DNA from: an uncultured Clostridia bacterium
GTDB lineage: Bacteria > Bacillota > Clostridia > Oscillospirales > CAG-272
Reading direction: 5' to 3'
NCBI GenBank assembly: GCA_937894775.1
Contig: CALAXC010000301.1
Coordinates: forward strand, 1 to 5,410
DNA: 5,410 nucleotides
Shown here one piece after another: positions 1 to 5,390 of the stretch. The position numbers were made by a program, and so were the translations under genes. Within the stretch, counting starts at the first letter, position 1, and each line of letters starts with the position of its first letter. The notes under the pieces are model-generated. The model was not told the DNA's origin. It ran no database searches and worked only from the letters and a program-made list of their open reading frames with translations.

Positions 1-36
1 ACGCCTCGCGCTGCTCCGCAGTTCGACTTCGCTACG

Positions 37-56
37 CTTCGCTCAGAATGACACGG
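37..56 (+). repeat. Dispersed intergenic repeat, left copy
   Basis: The 20 bases here read CTTCGCTCAGAATGACACGG. They match the reverse complement of bases 5391-5410 at 18 of 20 positions, so the four-gene block is bracketed by inverted copies. The surrounding bases 1-60 are GC-rich and repeat short CGCT/TTCGCT units, unlike the AT-rich DNA that follows. A GTCAT-CTGAGCG core of this kind is, from memory, a common dispersed intergenic repeat in Clostridia and other bacteria. I infer that this is a member. Its full length is unknown because the window begins nearby. Confidence 0.55.
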
Positions 57-81
57 GCGGACGCAGTCGAAACCCGAAGGG

Positions 82-100
82 CGAACAGCAACGCTGTTCG
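82..100. repeat. Perfect 8-bp hairpin
   Basis: CGAACAGC (82-89) and GCTGTTCG (93-100) are exact reverse complements separated by AAC, giving a compact 8-bp stem with a 3-base loop. No T-run follows on either strand, so it is not a typical intrinsic terminator. It lies in GC-rich intergenic sequence next to the dispersed repeat and may be part of a longer repeat element. Function unknown. Confidence 0.5.
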
Positions 101-156
101 GATCTCGCAGGGATATTAAATCTGCTTTATCGCAGGTCACCGTAGACAACTTTTTT

Positions 157-194
157 TATGGAAAACCGTAGTTTCATCAATTATTTTTTCCATA
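157..194. repeat. AT-rich inverted repeat upstream of P1
   Basis: TATGGAAAA (157-165) and TTTTCCATA (186-194) are exact 9-base inverted repeats around a 20-base spacer. The left arm is preceded by seven Ts and the right arm is followed by TTTT. The 3' T-run is too short and the stem too AT-rich for a convincing terminator. The repeat lies 35 bases upstream of the P1 -35 box, where it could be a regulator site or the weak end of an upstream unit. Role not established. Confidence 0.35.
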
Positions 195-227
195 TTTTAC
201 CAAAACACAGATAAATTTTTAAAATGG

Positions 228-243
228 TGTTGACAACTCAACA
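228..243. promoter_or_regulatory. Candidate operator over the P1 -35 box
   Basis: TGTTGA (228-233) and TCAACA (238-243) form a perfect 6-4-6 inverted repeat. A nested odd palindrome, GTTG-A-CAAC, spans 229-237. Both overlap the -35 hexamer, so a bound protein would block RNA polymerase. MarR proteins commonly bind short palindromes over their own promoters, so autoregulation by the adjacent gene is a reasonable inference. No binding-site consensus for this protein is known to me, and part of the symmetry comes from the TTGACA box itself. Confidence 0.4.
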
Positions 244-258
244 TTTTTGTGATATTAT
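230..258 (+). promoter_or_regulatory. P1: sigma-A promoter of the marR-ligase unit
   Basis: A perfect -35 box TTGACA (230-235) is followed by a 17-base spacer and TATTAT (253-258), which matches the -10 consensus at 5 of 6 positions. A TG at 250-251 gives an extended -10 (TGn). Transcription should start near 265, so an in-frame ATG at 268 would lie almost at the transcript's first base. This supports 316 as the true start of the regulator gene. The predicted 5' leader is about 50 bases. Confidence 0.8.
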
Positions 259-265
259 ATATACG

Positions 266-290
266 GTATGTGCATTTTTGCTGCATACAC
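266..290. promoter_or_regulatory. Imperfect palindrome at the P1 transcription start
   Basis: GTATGTGCA (266-274) and TGCATACAC (282-290) are inverted repeats matching at 7 of 9 positions around a 7-base spacer. The element begins at the predicted transcription start and lies in the short 5' leader of the regulator gene. It could be a second operator site or a small leader hairpin. The match is modest for AT-rich DNA. Confidence 0.25.
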
Positions 291-315
291 ACTGAAAAGA
301 AGGAGAAAAATAAAA

Positions 316-810
316 ATGGAGCAGGATAGGTTTGATAAATTTTATTATCACGCCACGTGTGCACTCAAAAGCATACAAAAGCTTAAAAATAAAGCGATGA
401 TCCCATTCGGACTTGCGAGCGCTCATACGATGTGTTTGCGCCATCTTTACGCAGCTCCCCAGGGACTTACCAGAACAAGACTTGTATATCTTTGCGATAT
501 AGACAAAGCGCAGGTGTCAAGAATAATAAATGAGCTCTGCGCGCGCGGATACGTTATAGAAACAGAGGACGAGAGCATAAATTATAAAAAAAGTCTTATG
601 CTCACACCTATGGGGCGTGAGGTAGCCGAGCAGATAAACAGGTTGGTCATCAAGATAAATTCTTACGTAAGTAAGGATTTCAGCAAGGAAGATATCGAAT
701 GCTTTTATAAGATATTTGACGTTATTTGCGAAAAGCTTAAAGAGTGCGAGGATATTATTGACGATGACGTTGAAAATATCCACGTATCGGGCAGAACGCA
801 GATCCGTTGA
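316..810 (+). CDS. MarR-family winged-helix transcriptional regulator
   Basis: This encodes a 164-residue protein of typical MarR size, expected to act as a DNA-binding dimer in the cytoplasm. The start at 316 is chosen because AAGGAG (300-305) lies 10 bases upstream; an in-frame ATG at 268 lies at the predicted transcription start and has no ribosome site. Residues 1-47 would form the N-terminal dimerisation helices. Residues 51-80 form the winged helix-turn-helix, with the recognition helix around KAQVSRIINELCARGYV (64-80). The wing and its end follow at about 82-98, ending in LMLTPMG. The usual D-x-R of the MarR wing is replaced by polar and basic residues (SINYKK, 87-92). The C-terminal helices (about 100-145) complete the dimer interface, followed by an acidic stretch with DDD and a polar tail. 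The ligase gene follows after 38 bases with no terminator, so they are probably co-transcribed. It may repress its own promoter and sense acyl ligands, as FabT does among MarR proteins, but orthology to FabT is not shown. Confidence 0.85.
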   Translation: MEQDRFDKFYYHATCALKSIQKLKNKAMIPFGLASAHTMCLRHLYAAPQGLTRTRLVYLCDIDKAQVSRIINELCARGYVIETEDESINYKKSLMLTPMGREVAEQINRLVIKINSYVSKDFSKEDIECFYKIFDVICEKLKECEDIIDDDVENIHVSGRTQIR

Positions 811-848
811 TTCAGGTCATAATTCATAAATCGAAAGGAGTTTTTGTT

Positions 849-2600
849 ATGGCAAACGAAAAGAACAGTAAAGCGAAAAAGAAACAGCCAAAGGTGTATA
901 ATAAAAAGAAAACAAAAAAAGAGTACGAAAGAGTTTCAGACGTAAGAGATCTTTGCGGAGTTCTTCAAAAACACGGAAGTCGAATTGCTTTCAGCTATTT
1001 TGGAGAGGGCAGACAACTTCAGGATATCACCTACCGTGAATTTTACAGAATGATACTTCGTATCTCCGCAGGACTTACCACTATGGGATTCTCAAAGAAG
1101 AGAATTGCTATCGTAGGCGAGACGAGTGTTGAGTGGGTAGCTTCCTATCTTTCGATACTTGCCGTAGGCGGAACAGTAATTCCGCTTGATAAAGAGCTTG
1201 AGATCGATGTTATCGAAGGATTTATGGAGCAGGTCGATGCTGAGGCTATAATTTATTCGGGATCGTTTAACGGTAAATTTGCGAACGCAATGGAAAATCA
1301 TCCTTCGCTTAAGACCTTTATTCCGATAAAGCCTACCGACAGAGAGCTTGCGCTCAGCGACAAGATAATTCCTTTTAAGGATATAATAGAAAGAGGCTAT
1401 CCTATAGCTTCTAACGGATATACGCTTCCGCCTGTTGAAAAACGAGAGGAAGTTTCCGAGTTTTTGTTCACTTCGGGTACTACAGGTACAAGTAAGTGCG
1501 TAATGCTCAGCCAGAAAAATATTTTTGCGGCTGTAACGGCTGCGGCGGCAACGGTAGATTTTAATAAAGACGATGTTATCGTTTCGCTTCTTCCTATTCA
1601 CCACACCTATGAGCTTGCTTGTATGCTTGCGGCTCTTGACTTTGGTATACACGTCTGTATAAACGATTCGCTTACCAGAGTTCTTAAGAACCTTCAGCTC
1701 TTTAAGCCTACGGGACTTGTGCTCGTTCCTCTTTACGTTTATACCTTCTATAAGAAAATATGGTCGGAAGCAAAGAAGAACGGTAAGGATAAAACTCTTA
1801 AGCTCGGTATAGGAGCATCTCGCGCTCTTATGGCGACGGGTGTAGACCGCAGACGTAAGCTTTTTGCTGACGTACACGCAGCGTTTGGCGGCAGACTTGA
1901 AAAGATAATTTGCGGCGGAGCCGCGCTTAATCCGAGAATGATCGAATTTTTTGAATCGATAGGAATTTCTATTTACGAGGGCTTCGGTATCACCGAATGC
2001 GCGCCACTTGTTGCGGTAACTCCTTATTATGACAGAAAATACGGATCTGTAGGTCCTGCGGTTCCTTGCTGTCAGATAAGAATAGATGAGCATGGAATCA
2101 ACGATAAGGGCTATCCCGAGGGAGAAATTCAGGTCAAGGGAGATAACGTAATGCTCGGATATTACAAAAATCCTAAGGCTACCGCAAGTGTATTCACTGC
2201 AGACGGTTGGTTCAGAACGGGTGACGTAGGATATCTTGATGAGGATGATTATTGCTATATAACGGGACGTCTTAAGACGGTAATCGTTCTTGAAAACGGT
2301 AAAAATATTTTTCCTGAAGAAATAGAAGAGTATTTGGACGATATCGATCAGATCGCCGAGTGCGTGGTTGTCGGCAGACAGTATGGCTCTGAGGTAAGCC
2401 TTATTGCCATAATTTATCCCGATGCAGCTAAGTTCCCTGCGAATATTTCAAAGGAAGATATGCAGAAGGAGCTTCAGCAGCAGGTAAATGAGCTTAACAA
2501 GAAGCTTCCGACATATAAGCATATAAAGGGAATAGAGCTTCGGGATAAAGAATTTGAAAAGACCACCTCAAGAAAGATCAAACGACATCTCGTAAAATAA
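849..2600 (+). CDS. Long-chain fatty acid-CoA ligase-like AMP-binding enzyme
   Basis: A 583-residue adenylate-forming enzyme, predicted to activate a fatty acid with ATP to an acyl-adenylate and transfer it to CoA. The start at 849 has AAAGGAG (834-840) 8 bases upstream; an in-frame ATG at 807 overlaps marR and is less likely. Family motifs appear in order: phosphate loop SGTTGTSK (209-216); HHTYE (251-255); YEGFGITE (376-383), which closes on the adenylate; RTGD (456-459), whose Asp should bind the ATP ribose; the hinge GRLK (473-476); NGKNIFPEEIE (483-493); and the C-terminal TTSRKIKR, where K576 fits the catalytic lysine. Length matches long-chain ligases, and no carrier or acyltransferase domain is attached. 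The first 25 or so residues are strikingly lysine-rich. The phosphate loop reads SKC where most relatives have PKG. No membrane segment is evident. The FakB/FakA neighbours support a fatty-acid substrate. Transfer to acyl carrier protein, or another carboxylic acid substrate, cannot be excluded. Confidence 0.85.
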   Translation: MANEKNSKAKKKQPKVYNKKKTKKEYERVSDVRDLCGVLQKHGSRIAFSYFGEGRQLQDITYREFYRMILRISAGLTTMGFSKKRIAIVGETSVEWVASYLSILAVGGTVIPLDKELEIDVIEGFMEQVDAEAIIYSGSFNGKFANAMENHPSLKTFIPIKPTDRELALSDKIIPFKDIIERGYPIASNGYTLPPVEKREEVSEFLFTSGTTGTSKCVMLSQKNIFAAVTAAAATVDFNKDDVIVSLLPIHHTYELACMLAALDFGIHVCINDSLTRVLKNLQLFKPTGLVLVPLYVYTFYKKIWSEAKKNGKDKTLKLGIGASRALMATGVDRRRKLFADVHAAFGGRLEKIICGGAALNPRMIEFFESIGISIYEGFGITECAPLVAVTPYYDRKYGSVGPAVPCCQIRIDEHGINDKGYPEGEIQVKGDNVMLGYYKNPKATASVFTADGWFRTGDVGYLDEDDYCYITGRLKTVIVLENGKNIFPEEIEEYLDDIDQIAECVVVGRQYGSEVSLIAIIYPDAAKFPANISKEDMQKELQQQVNELNKKLPTYKHIKGIELRDKEFEKTTSRKIKRHLVK

Positions 2601-2630
2601 GACAGTCTGTAAGGCGTAGAAAATAAACAC

Positions 2631-2659
2631 TTGACAAAACCGATAGTACCGATTATAAT
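2631..2659 (+). promoter_or_regulatory. P2: full-consensus sigma-A promoter of fakB-fakA
   Basis: TTGACA (2631-2636) and TATAAT (2654-2659) are both perfect consensus hexamers with the ideal 17-base spacer. Transcription should start near 2666, leaving a leader of about 53 bases before the fakB ATG. The promoter begins 30 bases after the ligase stop codon, and I see no terminator between them. The kinase pair can therefore be transcribed on its own and perhaps also by read-through from P1. The spacer carries a 9-base-period direct repeat of ACCGAT (2639-2644 and 2648-2653). Confidence 0.85.
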
Positions 2660-2697
2660 AGACATATATGAATACGTGTTCTTTGCGGATATTATCC

Positions 2698-2706
2698 TTT
2701 GTCAAC
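2698..2706. promoter_or_regulatory. Candidate second operator in the fakB leader
   Basis: TTTGTCAAC matches, at 8 of 9 positions, the reverse complement of the odd palindrome GTTGACAAC (229-237) at P1. It lies downstream of the P2 start and immediately before the fakB ribosome site, where bound protein could block elongation. A 9-base near-match can arise by chance, so this is only suggestive of shared control by the MarR protein. Confidence 0.2.
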
Positions 2707-2719
2707 CGAAAGGAAAAAT

Positions 2720-3586
2720 ATGCAGAATTATATTATATTAACCGACTCGGGTACCGATTTTACAGAAGAATTGGTGAAGGAATGCGATGTCGTAAAAATT
2801 GAGCTTTCGATAATTATTGAGGGTGAAGATCCAAAACCTAATAATACGGTGGATAACAAAGAACTCTATTCTTTACTTCGTGCGAAGAAAAAGGCTACTA
2901 CTTCCGCAATAAACGTTGAAGATTTTAAAAACGTTATGCGTAAATATCTTGATGAAGGCAAGGATATTCTTTATCTTGGCTTCTCTTCGGGACTCAGCAG
3001 TACTTATCACGCAGGAAAGCTTGCTTGCGAGGAGCTTTCCGAGGAATATCCCGAGCGCCGTCTTTGCGCTGTTGATACGCTCTGTGCATCACTCGGTCAG
3101 GGGTTGCTTGTGTATCACGCGGCAAAAATGCGTCTTGACGGAAAAAATATGGATGAGGTCAAAGAGTTTGCCGAAAGTAACAAGCTCAAGCTTTGTCATT
3201 GGTTTACCGTTGACGATCTCTTCTTCCTTAAGAGAGGCGGAAGAGTGAGCGCAGCTACTGCGGTTCTTGGAACTGTGTTGGGAATCAAGCCTATAATGCA
3301 CGTTGATAATAACGGAAAGCTTGTCAAGGTAGGAACGGTCAAGGGAAGAAGAGCTTCTATCGATGCTCTTTGTGAAAAGGCAAAGACGAGTGCTATCGAT
3401 GTAAAGAATAAGCTCGTTGCCTTTATTTCACACGGAGATTGTGAGGAAGATGCTAAATATCTTGCCGAAAAAGTAAAACGTGAAGCAGGGTTTAAAGAGG
3501 TTATCATAGGATACGTCGGTTCTGTTATAGGATCTCATTCGGGCCCCGGAACGTTAGCTTTGTTTTATCTTGGCGCCGAGAGGTGA
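2720..3586 (+). CDS. fakB: DegV-family fatty-acid-binding protein, probable FakB
   Basis: A 288-residue DegV-family protein, the usual length. FakB proteins hold a fatty acid in a buried pocket while FakA phosphorylates its carboxylate, and they carry the acyl-phosphate to phospholipid synthesis in the cytoplasm. Family landmarks are present: DSGTD (9-13); Thr61-Ser62 at the TS motif; FSSGLSST (88-95) with Ser93; VDT followed by SLGQG; KRGGRVS (171-177); and HSGPGT (273-278). From memory, S. aureus FakB1 holds the carboxylate with Thr61, Ser93 and a C-terminal His, and Thr61, Ser93 and His273 here fit those roles. The ATG at 2720 is preferred because AGGA (2711-2714) lies 5 bases upstream; an in-frame TTG at 2699 would precede that site. 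The stop codon lies within the AGGTGA ribosome site of fakA, so the two are tightly coupled. Many Firmicutes carry several FakB paralogues with different acyl preferences. This one's preference cannot be read from sequence. Confidence 0.88.
   Translation: MQNYIILTDSGTDFTEELVKECDVVKIELSIIIEGEDPKPNNTVDNKELYSLLRAKKKATTSAINVEDFKNVMRKYLDEGKDILYLGFSSGLSSTYHAGKLACEELSEEYPERRLCAVDTLCASLGQGLLVYHAAKMRLDGKNMDEVKEFAESNKLKLCHWFTVDDLFFLKRGGRVSAATAVLGTVLGIKPIMHVDNNGKLVKVGTVKGRRASIDALCEKAKTSAIDVKNKLVAFISHGDCEEDAKYLAEKVKREAGFKEVIIGYVGSVIGSHSGPGTLALFYLGAER
3581..3586 (+). promoter_or_regulatory. fakA ribosome site overlapping the fakB stop
   Basis: AGGTGA contains the last sense codon (AGG) and stop codon (TGA) of fakB and resembles a Shine-Dalgarno site 6 bases before the fakA ATG at 3593. 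Ribosomes finishing fakB would stop on the fakA initiation region, which fits translational coupling and matched amounts of the two partner proteins. Confidence 0.7.
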
Positions 3587-3592
3587 TTTATT

Positions 3593-5236
3593 ATGAGAAT
3601 TGATGCAAAAACTTTACTTGCTCTCTTTATTTCGGGAGCTAATGCTCTTGATAACAATAAAGATGCGATAAACAATATGAACGTTTTCCCCGTCCCCGAC
3701 GGAGATACGGGAATTAATATGACTCTTACTTTAAGCGCGGTAAGAAAGATGAGCGACGAAGAGGTAACTACTCTTAAGGAGTGCGCAAGACAGGCGCAGG
3801 ATCTTATTATGAGATCGGCAAGAGGAAATTCGGGCGCTATACTTTCGCTTTTCTTCAGAGGCTTTTATAAGGCTTTGAAATATGTTGAGAGTGCAGGCGT
3901 GGCAGAGATGACTATTGCGCTTCGAAGCGCATGCGAACAGGCATACAGAGCTGTTCAAAATCCTGCTGAGGGCACTATTCTCACTGTTATGCGCCGTTGC
4001 GCTGAGGCGGCTGAAAATGCGCTTGAGGAAAGAAAGTTTAACGACGATACCTTTGTTGAATTCTTTGCGTATTTGGTTGACGTTGCTCAGTCTGCACTTG
4101 ATGAAACTCCCGAGATGCTTCCTATTCTTAAGGAGGTAGGAGTTGTTGATGCGGGCGGAGCAGGGTTTGTTACTATGCTTAAGGGAATGCTTGCGGCACT
4201 TCGCGAGGATCCCGTTGAGCTTATTGACGAAGCTGCATCAGCAGAGCCTGCGGCGGCAGATTTTTCGGAATTCGACACTGCAAATATAACCTTCCCGTAC
4301 TGTACGGAATTCGTTCTTGAAAAGTCGCAGGAGTTTATCGGTGAGGATAAAGCGGGTGCTATAAAGGAGCTGGCTTGTTCTATCGGTGACAGTGTTGTAT
4401 TTATAGAGGATGAAAGTATTGTAAAGATACACGTACATACCGACCATCCCGGCAGAGTTATCGAAAAGGCTTGCGAGTACGGTATGTTTGTAAGTGTAAA
4501 AATAGAAAATATGCGCAATCAGCATTCTGCGCTTGTTTCTGAAAAGAAAGACGAAAACGTTGAAAAGGTGGTAGAGCCTGTAAACGATTACGGATTTGTT
4601 TCGGTTTGTATGGGTGAGGGTATCACAGCAACGTTTAAGGATCTTGGCGCTGATAATGTTATTCACGGCGGACAGACTATGAATCCGAGTACGCAGAATA
4701 TTATAGATGCCGTAAGAATGACACCCGCTAAAACGGTCTTCGTTCTTCCAAATAACAAAAACATCTATCTTGTCGCTGTTCAAGCTGCAAAGTTTGTCAA
4801 GGACAGAAAGGTTGAAATTCTTAACACAAAGAGTGTTCCTCAGGGAATATCGGCTATGCTCGCTTTCAGTGCAGAGGTTTCTGTTGAAGAAAATCTTTCT
4901 GCGATGGAGCAGGCAATAGAGTCTGTTACGAGTATGTCGATAACGCACGCGATAAGAAATACTACTATAGACGGAGAGAAGATCGAAAACGGTCAGATGC
5001 TCGGTCTTGTGAACGGTTCTATCGATTGTGTTGCGGACGGAACTATGGAGTGTCTTGAAAAGCTTTGTGAAAAAATGACGGATGCTGTTTTTGTTACACT
5101 GTTCTACGGTGCTGATGTATCTGAAGAGGATGCTAAGAAAGCAGAAGAGCTTGTTCAAAGCAAGGCTATAGATGCTGAAACTGTTTTAATAGCAGGCGGT
5201 CAACCGTTGTATGACTTTATAATATCAGTTGAGTAA
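3593..5236 (+). CDS. fakA: Fatty acid kinase FakA (DhaL/DAK2 domain kinase)
   Basis: A 547-residue protein of normal FakA length, predicted to transfer phosphate from ATP to the carboxyl group of a FakB-bound fatty acid. The N-terminal DhaL-type kinase domain (about 1-200) has NVFPVPDGDTGINM (30-43), whose Asp36 and Asp38 should bind Mg-ATP. It also has ARGNSGA (76-82), EGTILTV (126-132) and VDAGGAGF (185-192). An Ala/Glu-rich linker (about 208-225) leads to the middle domain, which has YCTEF with Cys237 and HVHTDHPG (280-287). From memory, S. aureus FakA uses one Cys and two His residues in this domain to bind zinc, and Cys237, His280 and His282 fit. It closes with IENMRNQH. The C-terminal domain has GGQTMNPS (359-366) and LPNNKN (385-390), the FakB-interacting DegV-like fold. 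All three domains look intact, with no frameshift. The gene starts 6 bases after fakB and is followed by a terminator. A dihydroxyacetone kinase role is unlikely because there is no DhaK domain. Confidence 0.92.
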   Translation: MRIDAKTLLALFISGANALDNNKDAINNMNVFPVPDGDTGINMTLTLSAVRKMSDEEVTTLKECARQAQDLIMRSARGNSGAILSLFFRGFYKALKYVESAGVAEMTIALRSACEQAYRAVQNPAEGTILTVMRRCAEAAENALEERKFNDDTFVEFFAYLVDVAQSALDETPEMLPILKEVGVVDAGGAGFVTMLKGMLAALREDPVELIDEAASAEPAAADFSEFDTANITFPYCTEFVLEKSQEFIGEDKAGAIKELACSIGDSVVFIEDESIVKIHVHTDHPGRVIEKACEYGMFVSVKIENMRNQHSALVSEKKDENVEKVVEPVNDYGFVSVCMGEGITATFKDLGADNVIHGGQTMNPSTQNIIDAVRMTPAKTVFVLPNNKNIYLVAVQAAKFVKDRKVEILNTKSVPQGISAMLAFSAEVSVEENLSAMEQAIESVTSMSITHAIRNTTIDGEKIENGQMLGLVNGSIDCVADGTMECLEKLCEKMTDAVFVTLFYGADVSEEDAKKAEELVQSKAIDAETVLIAGGQPLYDFIISVE

Positions 5237-5288
5237 TATAAGATTATGTGAGGTAAGACTCGCTGTTTGTGATATTGAATATTAAAGT

Positions 5289-5332
5289 AACGCACCCGAT
5301 CTCATTGTGAGAGAGGGTGCGTTTGTTTTTTT
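5289..5332 (+). terminator. Intrinsic terminator after fakA
   Basis: AACGCACCC (5289-5297) pairs exactly with GGGTGCGTT (5315-5323). Inside, TCTCA (5300-5304) pairs with TGAGA (5308-5312) around a TTG loop. The two stems are separated by GA opposite GA, which can form tandem sheared G-A pairs, making one long continuous helix. The T-rich tail ends in seven Ts (5326-5332). It lies 52 bases after the fakA stop and ends the fakB-fakA transcript. Confidence 0.92.
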
Positions 5333-5362
5333 GCACAATGTATGCTACTTCTTTATAGATCC

Positions 5363-5388
5363 CGCCTTGCTTCGCTCGGCGCTTTTTT
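5363..5388 (+). terminator. Possible second terminator-like hairpin
   Basis: CGCC (5363-5366) can pair with GGCG (5378-5381), with an inner GC/GC pairing around TTC, and six Ts follow at 5383-5388. The stem is short and interrupted by a 2x2 internal loop, so it is much weaker than the terminator upstream. It adjoins the right dispersed repeat and may simply be part of that element. Confidence 0.3.
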
Positions 5389-5390
5389 GT

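Noticed and set aside
104..135. Direct repeat TCGCAGG (104-110 and 129-135)
   Set aside because: It is a single 7-base pair of copies in GC-rich repeat-like DNA. It is too short to support an array or binding-site claim.
268..315. Upstream in-frame ATG extending the MarR protein by 16 residues
   Set aside because: It sits about 3 bases from the predicted P1 transcription start with no ribosome site, whereas the ATG at 316 has AAGGAG upstream.
807..848. Upstream in-frame ATG extending the ligase by 14 residues
   Set aside because: It overlaps the marR stop and has no good ribosome site. The ATG at 849 has AAAGGAG 8 bases upstream.
1092..2093. Long open frame on the minus strand inside the ligase gene (333 residues)
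   Set aside because: It lies entirely antisense to a gene with clear family motifs. Its translation is rich in Arg, Lys, Ser and Tyr with no recognisable domain, as expected for a shadow frame.
2601..2630. Possible terminator after the ligase gene
   Set aside because: Only a very short ACAG/TGT pairing is visible and no T-run follows.
2699..2719. TTG start extending the DegV protein by 7 residues
   Set aside because: It precedes the AGGA ribosome site, and family members begin just before the DSGTD motif, as with the ATG at 2720.
4238..5158. Long open frame on the minus strand inside fakA (306 residues)
   Set aside because: It is antisense to conserved FakA domains, has no recognisable motif and has an implausible composition rich in Arg, Asn, Tyr and Cys.
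5331..5359. Possible promoter TTGCAC with 17-base spacer and TATAGA
   Set aside because: The -35 matches consensus at only 3 of 6 positions and the -10 at 4 of 6, and no gene starts before the window ends.
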